Positions 1-12,621 of a stretch of DNA of 64,000 nucleotides are shown here, one piece after another. The DNA comes from Zygnema cylindricum (Eukaryota; Streptophyta; Zygnematophyceae; Zygnematales; Zygnemataceae). Location: assembly GCA_037447655.1 (NCBI GenBank), contig JBBHKE010001538.1, positions 186,001-250,000 of the forward strand. The letters run 5' to 3'. The notes beneath the pieces were generated by a model. The model ran no database searches, was not told where the DNA came from, and worked only from the letters and a program-made list of their open reading frames with translations. Numbering within the stretch: the first letter of the stretch is position 1; each line of letters starts with the position of its first letter. Both the position numbers and the translations under genes were made by a program.

Positions 1-1847
1 AGGTAGGAGGGCCGGTGAGGAAAACACCGTGTGAGAAGAGCAAAGGCCACCTGGGGATCAGAAAGGTGAGGAAGGTCGTCCACGTGGGATAAATCTGTCT
101 GAAGAGCGGAATCAAGGAATGTCGTGACGTATGGATCGGAGCCAAGTGGGCAACCCAACACACGAATGCCTTCAGAAGGAGGAGGAGTCTGAAAACCAAG
201 AGGGGGAGTGAAAGGAGGAGGAATAGGACGTGGGGACCAAACAACACACTTAGAGGGTTGGACCGAAAGATTGAGTTCGGCCAAGCGAGCCTTGAAAAAT
301 TCATAGGCCGGTATCACTTGATCCGAAGGACCAATAATGTGTGTGTCATCTGCAACTGAAGGGAAGAGGCAAGAAGGATAGGCAGCCGCGGAAGCTCGGA
401 GGGCGCGGTAATGGGCAAGGGCAAACAAAGGGCCCCCAAGAGGATCACCCTGACGAGTGCCAGTCGTGGAGGAAAGTGGGACCAAATCATCATCACTGGA
501 GAAAGAGAGGCTACTGCTCAATGAATAAAAAGCTCTCACAAAAGGAAATATCTGGGCAATCGGGGAAGGTGCAACCATAAGTTCCGAAAAAATTGCATTC
601 CGATCCACTGTATTAAAGGCATTAGAAACATCCACCTGGAGGACTAACCAGTCCGGATGCACATCTAACAAAGCTCGGATCCCATGGACCACGGTCTCAC
701 AACCCCCCCGGGTTGCCACTCCGAACTGATGAGGAGAGAAATAATCATGGAAAGCGGGCTGGAGCTGGATGCAGATGGCGCGGGCCACCAACCGGTACAA
801 TACCTCGCCCACTGCGATAGGGCGGATTCCCCCATTGGGTTTGGTGACAGCTACGAGGCGGGAGGCCGTGAGGAGGTCGCAAATACGGGAAGGGACTGTG
901 CCAGCCGCAATAAGGGAACAAACTCGAAAAAACATATCAAAACCTCGAGCACCAGATTCTGGAGGCAAAACGTCGCGAAATAGCTCATAAACAGTGCCCG
1001 AAGGACCCCCCGCTGAAAGATGTGGAGAAGTCGTAAGGGCTTTGATAAAGGAGTCTCGATCCAAGATAAAACACTCTGGCGGCTCGAACGTGTGAATAGA
1101 GGGGGATTGAGGGGTAGGAGCTGGTGGATGAAGAGCCCGGAGAATCTCAACAGTCGCGGCAGACCGAGGAGCAGGATTAAAAGGCTGGAGGGCCCGAACC
1201 GCTCGAGAGAGCTCACCCACTCGACCCAAATGAACCGCACGACGATAGGAAGATGGCACATCGGAAGTCCGAGATATACGACGTGGTGTGAAGGAAGCAC
1301 TCGCAACTCGATCCTCGTGCTCGGCATGAAGGGCCCGCCAATCACCTCGAAGGAAACGTCGACATCGCGCCATAGTTTCTCGGGCCCCGCTACCACCTCC
1401 ACGGCCAGGTAAGACTAGAACCCAAAGTGAAAACATGAAAAGGAGGTGCCAAGGTCCAACATCCGTGGGATCCGAATAAATACGAGACAAAGGAAGGTGG
1501 AGGGCGTCCTGTACGATAATCCGCACGGCCATGGGAATCCGCGTGTATAATCGCGGACGAGGGGCCCCCAAATCATAAGCTCCGAGCACGTCTAAATCGC
1601 GTACAAATGCCCAATCTTCGCTCGTAGGTCCAGACGGGAGTATGGTGGAAGAAAGGGTACAAGAGGAAGGGTCGTTCTGGGCCAAAAATTGCTGACAACT
1701 CTTTGTATGTCGGGCAATACCGACCCCATTTGCGAAATAGTTATGACACCCGCTACATTCTATCCGTGTTGAGGCTTGTGTGCGAGGTTTAGGTGGAGGA
1801 GCTGAACGAGGGAGAAGGGGCGAGTATGCCCGGCTGGACATGGTCAT
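1..1847 (-). CDS. Non-LTR retrotransposon reverse transcriptase ORF, 3' end beyond the window
   Basis: Reading the minus strand from an ATG at 1847 gives an uninterrupted frame of about 615 codons that leaves the window without a stop. A C2HC zinc-finger-like motif (CX2CX12HX3C, residues 31-51) lies near the N-terminus. Reverse transcriptase motifs follow: motif A VDVSNAFNTVDR near residue 405, the preceding GVATRGGCE block, motif B TGTRQGDPLGG, and the catalytic motif C VADDTHIIG near residue 502. This layout is that of LINE-type polymerases, which copy element RNA at a nicked target. No apurinic endonuclease domain is visible N-terminal to the RT; an endonuclease could lie downstream of the window. 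The lack of stops over 1.8 kb suggests a recent copy. A first ATG at 1847 and a second at 1841 are both possible starts. An expressed host gene is unlikely. Confidence 0.85.
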   Translation of the reverse strand, partial: MTMSSRAYSPLLPRSAPPPKPRTQASTRIECSGCHNYFANGVGIARHTKSCQQFLAQNDPSSCTLSSTILPSGPTSEDWAFVRDLDVLGAYDLGAPRPRLYTRIPMAVRIIVQDALHLPLSRIYSDPTDVGPWHLLFMFSLWVLVLPGRGGGSGARETMARCRRFLRGDWRALHAEHEDRVASASFTPRRISRTSDVPSSYRRAVHLGRVGELSRAVRALQPFNPAPRSAATVEILRALHPPAPTPQSPSIHTFEPPECFILDRDSFIKALTTSPHLSAGGPSGTVYELFRDVLPPESGARGFDMFFRVCSLIAAGTVPSRICDLLTASRLVAVTKPNGGIRPIAVGEVLYRLVARAICIQLQPAFHDYFSPHQFGVATRGGCETVVHGIRALLDVHPDWLVLQVDVSNAFNTVDRNAIFSELMVAPSPIAQIFPFVRAFYSLSSSLSFSSDDDLVPLSSTTGTRQGDPLGGPLFALAHYRALRASAAAYPSCLFPSVADDTHIIGPSDQVIPAYEFFKARLAELNLSVQPSKCVVWSPRPIPPPFTPPLGFQTPPPSEGIRVLGCPLGSDPYVTTFLDSALQTDLSHVDDLPHLSDPQVAFALLTRCFPHRPSY

Positions 1848-2428
1848 TGAATGAGAGGGAGAAGCATAGGAAGTGATAGAGAGAGAGGAAATGGGAAGGA
1901 GGAAAGGAGACCATGGGAAATAGGAGGTGGAGATGGAAGTGGGACGGAACCGTGGGTAGGGTGGGAGAAAGGATGCAACGGAGAGAAAAAGGGGGGATAT
2001 GGAAAAAAGGACCAAAAAAAAAAGGGGGGGCGTGGGAAAAGGAAGATGATCGGAATAGTGAAATGGGGGTTGTGGGGGGGGTAAAAGGCCAATGGGGAAG
2101 AAAGGGGGAGAGGGTAAAGAAGTTGATTTCGAAGGAAAGGTGGGGGGGAGGGTGGGGGGAGGGTTGACGTGTTAAGGTTTGGTATAGGGGAAGTGGCGGA
2201 GGAAATCGAAAAAATGGGGGGGGGGGGGGGGGGGGGGGGGGCTTAAAGAAGCTGATAGTAGAAAGGAAAACAGGGAGGGAAGCAATGTCGAAAAAGAGGG
2301 GGGAGGGGGGGGGGGGTGGAGAGGAAGGGGATGTAGAAAGCGTCTACTTTGGGGAAGAAATGGGGAGGAATTGCTGCTCGGAGGGAGGGACAAGATATTG
2401 GTGATGAAGGGGGGGGAGGGAAATATCG

Positions 2429-2471
<43 letters not shown>

Positions 2472-2656
2472 CCTCTTCTTCTTTGTGTGTGTGTGTCTGT
2501 GTGTGTGTGAGGGTTTTTGGCAGTAGGGTAATTTTAGTGAAAGGAAATGGGGTGTTTGGCGTTGAATAGAGGGGGGGGAAGGAGTTTAAAGATTTCGGAA
2601 GGGGGCCGCACCTATGATTTCGCCCGTGGGCGTGCTGTTGGCAGCGGCCGCAGGCT
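1848..2656. other. G-rich low-complexity leader upstream of the LINE ORF
   Basis: No gene is visible. The plus strand is strongly purine-rich, with a run of 26 G at 2216-2241, a run of 41 T at 2431-2471 and a TG-rich stretch at about 2483-2510. On the LINE's own strand this is a C-rich leader with a poly(A) tract about 600 bp upstream of its ATG. It may be the element's 5' untranslated region or the remains of a different retrotransposon ending in that poly(A). Confidence 0.5.
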
Positions 2657-3256
2657 AGATCCGGGGGTAAATGGTGACGGGGAGGAGGTGCTGTCGCGTA
2701 GTGGGGAAGAAGAAGACAAACTTCAGATCCGGAGGTACATGGTGACGGGGAGGAGGTGCTGTCGCGTAGTGGGGAAGAAGAAGACAAAATTCAGATCCGG
2801 AGGTACATGGTGACGGGGAGGAGGTGCTGTCGCGTAGTGGGGAAGAAGAAGACAAAATTCAGATCCGGAGGTACATGGTGACGGGGAGGAGGTGCTGTCG
2901 CGTAGTGGGGAAGAAGAAGACAAACTTCAGATCCGGAGGTACATGGTGACGGGGAGGAGGTGCTGTCGCGTAGTGGGGAAGAAGAAGACAAAATTCAGAT
3001 CCGGAGGTACATGGTGACGGGGAGGAGGTGCTGTCGCGTAGTGGGGAAGAAGAAGACAAAATTCAGATCCGGAGGTACATGGTGACGGGGAGGAGGTGCT
3101 GTCGCGTAGTGGGGAAGAAGAAGACAAACTTCAGATCCGGAGGTACATGGTGACGGGGAGGAGGTGCTGTCGCGTAGTGGGGAAGAAGAAGACAAAATTC
3201 AGATCCGGAGGTACATGGTGACGGGGAGGAGGTGCTGTCGCGTAGTGGGGAAGAAG
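2657..3256. repeat. 68-bp tandem array, nine copies, with a three-unit higher-order pattern
   Basis: The core GGTGACGGGGAGGAGG recurs at 2673, 2741, 2809, 2877, 2945, 3013, 3081, 3149 and 3217, an exact 68-bp period. Copies are almost identical apart from CAAACTTCAG versus CAAAATTCAG, which alternate C,A,A,C,A,A,C,A along the array, a 204-bp higher-order unit. The period is not a multiple of three, and one of the three minus-strand frames always stops, so the short ORFs here are not genes. There are no spacers, so this is a minisatellite. Confidence 0.95.
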
Positions 3257-6200
3257 GTTCCCTTGTATTACTAGATGAAAAAAGATAATATTCGCGACGT
3301 ACACAGTTTGTACACATTTAGAAATAATATTACTTCTCCCATTTGTTTCCATGTACACAGTTGGTTTACCATCGCAGTTTTTTGACACAGGTTATTAATA
3401 TTGTTTTTATTCCTTTTAATATCTCTGCTCACCTACAGACCTGCCGAGGGGTCCCCAATGCGCCAGAAAATCCAGAATAACATATATAGTGTATAGATTG
3501 CGCTTATCAGAATGTGTCTTACCTTTCCACGGCAGCCTTCGGATTGAAAATCTGAGAAGTGTGCACGGAGAAAAATTGCGGAAAAACATTCATGCCAATA
3601 GAAATACACTGCACTTGAAGCGAAAAATACCGTATTCTCAAAAATCATGGTATAATCAACAAGGAACAATGACTTTCCGTAGTTGAAAATCAATGTCAAC
3701 CACCAATTAGGAGTAGATGTTTAACTTCAAAAATACTGTAGAGAATTGGAGAAATATTGTGAATCACAGATTAATTATTAATCTCAAAGATACCGGAAAG
3801 TACTGCAACTGCAATGCATTCATGTCAAATTCTGAATGTGCGAAAAAAGTCATTACATGTGATAGATTGTACTATATGGGCATTTTATGATTTTCCGAGC
3901 ATACTACGTATTACAGCATAGATAACCAAATGTACAAAAATAATTTTATTGGTGTTTCATTGATATCGCCCAAAATTCCTTCAGAACCACTGTAAGCTTA
4001 GGTTTAATGTACAAAAACAGTTGGAAATGCTGTAAATTGTTAACCCGTACAGAATGCATACTGAAGTTCCCACATGGTACGGTATTGTAGAGAGTAACAA
4101 TATACAGTGCTTCCGATTCCTTTTACACATTAGACCTATGAGTATTCGACAACAGCCCGAATACTATCTGTTAGAGAGACAGCCTGAAAAAGACGAAGTT
4201 ACTCTCCGATCACCGTCACGTGTATGTATACCATTGGGACATTAATATATTTTTTATGCTTTTTTTTTTTTTGACATATATATGCGATTTGGACGAACCT
4301 GAAACAGTGAGAGTCACCAAATGAGAGACTAAAAACCCCTTTCTCAAAATTGACTACAACACCACATATATTTAAAAAACCGAGCCAAAAAATAGCGTAG
4401 CCACCTGATTCAAGACCAATATTATCTTAGAAAACAACACAACAGGTTTCAACCAACCTTCCTTTCTTTTCCCTCCTTCCTCCCTCTTTTTTCTTCTCCT
4501 CCTTTGGTAAGTGCGGAAAAGCTTACAAGGATTCACCTTGCCTCGCGATCATGAATATAAAACCTAAGTCTTTTTGTAAACCTTTTGTGATCTTTTGTGA
4601 AACTGTCCATTTCATATCTACTGGAAATTGATACCGGGGCAAAGCATCAGCAAAGAAGCTGACTCTAAACCCTTAAAAAACCCTAAAATAGGGCTCTACC
4701 CTCTGTATCTGTTCCTAGGAAGAACGAACCTACACCTCTCGAACCACGACTTCTGCCTCTCTCTTATCAACGATGAAATTTTTCCTTCAACTATTTCCTC
4801 TGAAGGACACAGGAAAATGCCCATTTGTCTCCAGTACTTTCATACATAAAATTTTCTTTATATCCTTTATGGAAAAACTTAAGATTTGATGGAGATACTC
4901 CTAGCATCATAGAGCCTTAAAAGCCAAAATGGCATTAGCTTCATTGGCTAGCCTTTCCCACCATACGGTTGCTGCGATAAAAAAAAAAAAAAAACGAAAA
5001 AACAAAAATACCAAACAAAAAGAAGTTGTTAATAAAAACTTCAATAAGAACATGAAGCATAAGTAAAAACTAAAAATGCTTATCAGATATGAGACCGTGA
5101 TGCACCTCAAGAACTAAAATCCCAATGACCGGTGAAGCTTTACCAGGCCAAAAACCGGTGCAATTTTTTTTCGGATAAGAAAAAAACCAATGGAAAACAA
5201 ACGAAACAAAAAAAAAAAATCATAAGTAAGAACAAAATCGATGCATCGACATATGCCAAATCTCCAATGCACTGATGTCCGGACTTTGTATCAAAATGCA
5301 ATACACCATGTATCGTTATCCAGAATTAAAAACACTATCGGTGCCCCCGAATTCTAGCGCTTGAACCCAAAATAGTATTAATAGCACTAACTGTCCTTCC
5401 CTAACGCTAATTGTTCAAATGGATCGGAATCAGCCACGGCATTGCGAACTGAATTAAAAATAATAACACTAATATAAACTCCACGCTGAGAATCTCTTCA
5501 CTCTAATAACGATTTACAGTGTATACCGATGGCCAAATGATTTGACTGACTGATAGTGCACCAATACTCTCCTGCAAATATGTATCGTCAATACATATAT
5601 GACTAGATTGGCAACATTTGGAGTAGTCGCATCGAGTGCATTCCATGCATTGACTTTTTATGACTTTTTAGGGTTTGTTACATCCAGTACATCACCAACT
5701 GTTCTACATAGGCTGTATTTTTTTCTGCATCGGCCACATTGAAGTGGACACTTTTTTAAAACGTCGCATCAGTGCATCATATCCTAAATACTTATCACCT
5801 AATACACAACATGGCAGTGCATTGGGGTACATCACTACTATCGAGGATATTTTCCCCAAAAAGGTTGATAATTGGTTTTTTGAAGAGTCTCCTTATTCTG
5901 TAGGTTGACACATCATACTAAAACCTTGAAACGATGATATCACAAGATCGTTGATTGAAACGCGGTTGTCACTGTCCATAATGGACCAAATAACATGTCA
6001 GAAATTTGTCAGAGGTGGCAGATCAAAGCTTTCATTGACGTAAACATTGGTAGAGTAGGTAAAGCGTGTAATTCTAGTTGGTGTCAAAAGGAAATCATTG
6101 ACTGCAGGCAAACACTCACAGTTTGTAAACATACAGATATGCAAGGTACGTCAAGGATACATTTACTGGTGCAAAGGATTGAGTTTTATTTCCTTTCAAT

Positions 6201-6378
6201 TTGTTGGATCCTCCAAGCGCACAAAAAGTACATACATCTCTGACGTACGACCAGTTGTCCACCACAACCGCGGCATTGATAACAATTAGAAGAAACTACG
6301 AATCGGTGTTTGCTTCGGGAGCACTGTTATGGGTAACAAGAAGGAACATAAACTACCAAAAAAACAAGTTAGTTATAG
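3257..6378. other. Intergenic AT-rich sequence downstream of the PP1 gene
   Basis: I see no convincing gene, RNA or bounded transposon here. A short terminal exon of the PP1 gene could lie in its right part if the donor at 6414-6409 is used, but I could not identify one. Confidence 0.4.
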
Positions 6379-9088
6379 TCAAACGAGTATAGAAACGTTA
6401 AAGATAGTTCTTACCCCCCTGGCCCCTCTCGGAGGAGTCGCAGGTCGCCCCGTGGGATTCACTGTTCCATACACAAATTTATGTTTTTTCTCCGCCGGTT
6501 TCAGGATTTGAAATGAACACATTAGGCTTTCGTCAACACTCATCATGGCTCCAGCATTGTCGAATTCTCCACAATAATTTGGAGCTGAAAAGACTGTCAC
6601 CAACTGTCTCTTAGCAAAAAACTCATAGCCATCCTCTACAACCTGCAGAAAACCAAAAAAAAGTGCAGTCCCACTGGTGTTTCAGCAGTCGATAATTGGA
6701 GAACCATAAACAAATGAAAATGAAAATGCCGCAAACCAGCAAACTTGTGGTAAAACAACAAAAAATCATGAACCGATTCCGACGAATTGGATGACCATTC
6801 ACACTATTTCCCAAGTGGGAGAGAGAAGGAGAGCGCGGAGGAGAGGGAAAGGGAGGGGGAGGCGGAGGGGAGGGAGGAGAGAGCTTGAGGGCAGGAGAGG
6901 TGAGAGGAAAGAGAGAAAAAACGAGCGATAGGAACAAGCATGGTTGAGGCGGAGAGTGGCTTGGGCGACTGAGAGGGATAGATAGCAAGGGCAAAAAGAT
7001 GGGGCAAAAAGAGAATGTGGGCACATGTGTTAGTTAGGGTGGGAGCGAGACCTGATGTGCTCGACAAATCAGATCCAGATCGTGTTTGTCGAGAAACTCT
7101 GTGACAGTGTCATGTCCAAAAGTGTATGAGACTCCTCTGTCGTTGTCTCCCCATCCCTGAATGTCCTTATCAGGGTCCGCCCAAAGGAGATCGCAAAGAA
7201 GACCCGAATCGGGAACATCAGTGGGCCTTGAAATTTTTTTAATTTGGTCTAAGTTTCTGAGGTCTGGAGAAAGACCTCCATGCATACATAATATTTTTTC
7301 ATCAATCAACGCGGCAACTGGAAGACAGTTAAAACATTCCGTAAAAGTTTTCCACAATCTGATGTTGAACCTCCTTTTGCATTCATCGTAGAAACCATAG
7401 ATTCGGTTAATGGAGGCACATTCGTGGTTGCCTCGTAAAAGGAAAAAATTTTCAGGGTATTTGATCTTATATGCGAGAAGAAGACAGATAGTTTCCAGAC
7501 TTTGCTTGCCACGATCTACATAATCACCGAGAAACAGATAATTTGCTTCTGGAGGAAAACCACCGTATTCAAAAAGTCGTAGAAGGTCCGAATATTGGCC
7601 ATGAATATCGCCTGGAAAAAGGACAAAAGACAGGCGAGATCCACATGAGCAGATTCAAAAAGAGACAAAAAAAAAGGCAAACAAAGACACCATCTGGTCC
7701 TCAAAAAGAAGTTCTGAAACTGAACAGCAGAAAGGTGAGAAATGCAGAAATTAAAAATTACAAGAATGAAGAAAGAAGAAGGTGAGCATAAAAGTAACAG
7801 AAACTATAAGGTAAGGATATAAACGGCTCTGAGGGACCATTCCAATTTTGAGAAAACTAAAATAAGAGACAACGGGGCTTGACAGACACAAACATCTTTA
7901 AGGATAAATGGAAATAGTGGGAACATGAAAACTGAAGATTAATAGAATTTTAATAAAAACAAAGAAATGAAACCTAAAAACTATTTTGTGTGCTTTATGT
8001 GCCTACTATAGAGTTCCTGACAGAGAGAGAATGGGTTACCATATAGGAGGTGAGTTAAAAAGACATGGATAGCATAACAGTTTACCAGGAACAGGAGGAA
8101 AAGACAGAAGAACAAAAGGAAAAACTGGAAAAAGAAGGAGAGAAAAAAGAGAAAGTAAACGACAAAAAAAAAAAAACAAAGCAAAAGGAAGAGAATACAA
8201 AAAAATGAGCTGAACAAAGAGGGAATTTGAGGAGCAGTAAAGAAAAACAGAAGATGATGCAAAGGAGAGCAATACAATTGAAATAAAGAGAAGGGGCTTC
8301 AGAATATGGACTACAATCTTATAAGATAAGTAAGTGCAAACATAAACATGACACACACACAAACATATATATTTGTGTGTACATATACATTAAATAGAGG
8401 GAGGGGGAGAGAGGGAGGGAGGGAGGGAGAGAGGGAGGGAGAGAGGGGAGAGAGGGAGAGGGGGAGAGAGAGAGAGGGAGAGAGAGAGGGAGAGAGAGAG
8501 GGAGAGAGAGAGGGGGAGGGAGAGAGGGAGAGGGAGAGGGAGAGGGAGAGGGAGAGGGAGAGGGAGAGGGAGAGGGAGAGGGAGAGGGAGAGGGAGAGGG
8601 AGAGGGAGAGGGAGGGGGAGGGGGAGAGGGAGGGGGAGGGGGAGGGGGAGAGGGAGGGGGAGGGGGAGGGGGAGGGGGAGGGGGAGGGGGAGGGGGAGGG
8701 GGAGGGGGAGGGGGAGGGGGGAGGGGGAGGGGGAGGGGGAGGGGGAGGGGGAGGGGGGGGGAGGGAGGGAGGGAGGGAGGGAGGGAGGGAGGGAGGGAGG
8801 GAGGGAGGGAGGGAGGGAGGGAGGGAGGGAGGGAGGGAGGGAGGGAGGGAGGGAGGGAGGGAGGGAGGGAGGGAGGGAGGGAGGGAGGGAGGGAGGGAGG
8901 GAGGGAGGGAGGGAGGGAGGGAGGGAGGGAGGGAGGGAGGGAGGGAGGGAGGGAGGGAGGGAGGGAGGGAGGGAGGGAGGGAGGGAGGGAGGGAGGGAGG
9001 GAGGGAGGGAGGGAGGGAGGGAGGGAGGGAGGGAGGGAGGGAGGGAGGGAGGGAGGGAGGGAGGGAGGGAGGGAGGGAGGGAGGGAGG

Positions 9089-9124
<36 letters not shown>

Positions 9125-10708
9125 TGTGTAGTAAACACAGAACATGCCAGATAGTAAGATGTCAGAAAACAACCAGGAAACGATATTAGGAGGTAAACAT
9201 AGAAGTGAGAAAACTACAAAGATTATGAATAAAGTGTGGAAAACCAAGTAGCAAAAAAAAGGGACACACTCTAGAAACACAAAGATAAAGAAAATACAAA
9301 CATCGGGAAGACAACAAGGGATAGAAAGCAAGAAGAAAGCGAAAAAGCAGAGGGATGGGAAAGACCGAAAACCAAGGTGTTCCACAAGAGGGAGACGGAG
9401 AGGGCAAGGGAAGAGGAAGAGGGATATGGGGGGGAAAAGGGAGAAGGAGCAAAGAGCCTTTGTTGCAGCTAGGGTTCTCTCCCTGGCTTGTCCGCAAACT
9501 AATGGTACTATGTGAGATTGGACCCCTTAAGAAAAATAAGAGTCCTCTAAATTCCCAACGGGCTTTGAGTTGAGCTACACTACCCATCACTATTTGAGTT
9601 CATCACTCTTATTCGTGTGAGTGTATTCTTGACCTAAAAGCATGAATCAGTGTTAATAATACCAACGTAATGTAGTTGATAATAAGCCATGGGTTTAGTA
9701 TGATTGATTCTCATTAAGTGTTAACAGAAACGAAACTCTAATAAACTCTGAAACGACCAGCGGGACGCAGCACTAAGGCTGCAAAAAATCGACTAAATTT
9801 ACCACTGAGGGAAGCTTAAAAAAACTTAAAAACTCAATTTTGAAGAGAAACATCCCTTGATTTCAAACCCCCCAATCTTGGCGAGAAACAAGCCCCTCAA
9901 CTGAACTAGAACAGCATTGAGGAAGAAAGAACTGTGTGGCCGCTCTGCCCTGACTCTCACCGAATGTGGCACCCACAAATGATTCCAAAACACAGGTTGT
10001 ATGTCCAAATAACACGACATCATTATTCAGACATAACAATAACTACACTGCATAGCTATTAGGGTTAAGAAATATACAACGGGGCTAGTGTAAATAACTC
10101 TCATTAAGGTCAAAGCAGGCCAATTTCCAGCTGCTTAGAAAAGAAACAAGTAGTAATATAAGCAATATTTAGGGTTCAGGACCCAAAAAACCTGGCACCG
10201 AATTAGTGGTGTTTACTCTAATAGTGATTCAGAGTGTACTGCCATGACCAATAAGATATCTCTTAACAGTAAGTCACAGAAAGACATGAAACATAACAGT
10301 TGGTGGTAGGATTTACAGTCGTCAAACCTACTGCTGGACTGCCGCCGGGAGCGATCCACTCACAATCAGTAGAAACTTTAACACCTAAGAAGACATTGTC
10401 AGTTAACGGGAGGGACTTTCCCTTACCCCAGACCTATGAGAGAGGGACTAGTCACCGAACCCTTCCCCAATCCATTTATTGCATATATCAACTCTCATTT
10501 AATAGACGAATGTAATTCTTCGAGCGAACCACAAACAAAAACATCAAGGGCATGAAGAATACAATCATGCGTCACAACTGTCAAGAGACCGGATAAGAGG
10601 GACAATTATTCAGTTCAAGAGAAAGGAAGACAAACTGGGCGAGGGGTGAGAAAGAGGTGCACACAGAACAATGCCAAAAAAAAGAGGTCAACAGGAAGGA
10701 GGGGGGGA

Positions 10709-10753
<45 letters not shown>

Positions 10754-12590
10754 AGAGAGAAAGGGACAAACAAAACAAAAGAGTGAAGATACAGAAAAGA
10801 AAAAGAAAACCTCCCCACAAATAAGGACTACCCTACTGCCTCTAACCCTCTCCATCAAAGAAAACTTCCCCTTCCTGCTCACAAATTCGACAACATGACC
10901 TCCCACACCTACTGAACCTACGATTCCCTTCCCTCTATAAAAAATCCACCCCCCTCTAACCCTCCTCTTTGTCTCCCACGCCCCCCCCTCCCCACCGCAT
11001 ATCTTGATAGGTGCCTCCAATTCCAGAAGGTTGGGCTGTTGCAAAAAAATATCCCGTGATGTGACACACAGATTTTTTATCTCTCCCTCTGATAGCTGCA
11101 CCTGTTCAATGGAGAGTAAGGGAGTAGAAAAGTGAGAGGGTGAGAGCGTGAGAAGGTGTGGGTGAGAAGATGAGAGGTGAGAGGGTGAGAGGATGAGAGG
11201 GTGAGAGGATGAGAGGGTGACAAGGTGAGAGGGTGAGAGGGTGACAAGGTGAGAGGTTGAGAGGGTGAGAAGATGAGAGGTGAGAGGGTGACAAGGTGAT
11301 AGGTTGAGAAGGTGAGAGGATTGAGAGGGTGAGAAGGTGAGAGGTTGAGAGGATGAGGGGTGGAACGGGGGAGCAGGTTAGCGGGTGAGAGGGTGAGAAG
11401 GTGAGAGGGTGAGAAGGTGAGAAGGTGAGAAGGTGAAGAGTGAGAGGGTGGGAGATACACGGAGAGGAAAAGGGACCTCTTCCAAGTAACACCTAGTTTT
11501 GTGAATGACAACCATCAACTTCCATTGAACAGGGTTTTTTGAAGCTCTTCAAGCCTCAACTACTGCTTTCATCTAAAAAAAAAAAAAAAGCACACAACAA
11601 ACTTTTTTCTTTTCTGCAAATAACATCCATGGCCATCATTGACGTAAAAAATGACGAAGAACAAACATCGCTGCCACTATGCAAACAAAGGTCAGGGTGA
11701 TGTGCAAAAATTAGTGTGGGAAACTGCCAAAATTAAACTACCAATTAAGAAAAATGGCACTGAATCAGAAACACTGATGAAGTACCAATAGTGTCCACAA
11801 GGAAATATCTATCGCAAAAGGTTTATGAAGGGTGAAGAAAAGCGTGAAGTAAATGTGAACGGAAGCAGATTATTGAGTGTCAACTCTGAAGGGGAAAAGA
11901 GAGAGAGAAGGGGGAGAGTGGGAGATGGAGATGGAGAGGGAGGAGGGAGAAAGTGCAGGAAAGAGAGTAGAAAGGAAGGTGAGAGAGAAAAAGTGCGAGG
12001 GGGGGGGGGGGGGGGGGGAAGGGGGGGGGGGGGGGGGGGGGGGGGAGGGGGAATGGGAGAGAGAGGGATGGAGAGTGAGAGAAGGGAGAGAGATATTTGT
12101 GCGAGGACGCCTGCAATAATCCTAGAGCCTTCAAGTCTTGTCCATAGAAGAAAGCAAGTGTAAGTGAAGAGCGAAAGGGAGACGACGAGAGTGAGAGACA
12201 CAGAGAGATAGATAGAAATAAAAGAGAGAGAGAGATAGAGAGAAATAGAGAGAGAGGGAGAGAGAGAAAGAAAGAAAGAGAGCAGGGGAGAGAGAGAGAG
12301 AGAGAGGGCAAACAGAAAGGCAATGAACCAGCTTCTGAAAGGCATAAATATGGACGGATATGTCAAAAGAGAGAGCGAGTAAGAGAGAGATAAAGAGAGA
12401 GTAAATGAGAATGAAAGTGTATCTCTGTGCGTGTGTGTGCGCATGTGTGTGTGCGTGTGTGTGCGTGTTTCAGAGAGAGAGAAGAGAGAGAAAGAGAAAG
12501 AGAGAGAGAGGGGACAAAGTGAGAGAGAGAGGAAGAGAGAGGAGAGAGAGAGAGAGGGGACAAAGTGAGAGAGAGAGGAGGAAGGGAGAG

Positions 12591-12621
<31 letters not shown>

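Noticed and set aside
1020-1412. 130-codon plus-strand frame
   Set aside because: Antisense shadow of the LINE reverse transcriptase ORF.
2657-3256. Regular direct repeats resembling a CRISPR array
   Set aside because: Units abut with no unique spacers, the period is 68 bp with nearly identical whole units, and the setting is eukaryotic.
8311-9385. Long open frames of Pro-Ser, Pro-Leu or Gly-Arg-Glu repeats
   Set aside because: They are translations of GGGA/GGGGGA microsatellites inside a PP1 intron, open on both strands only because of composition.
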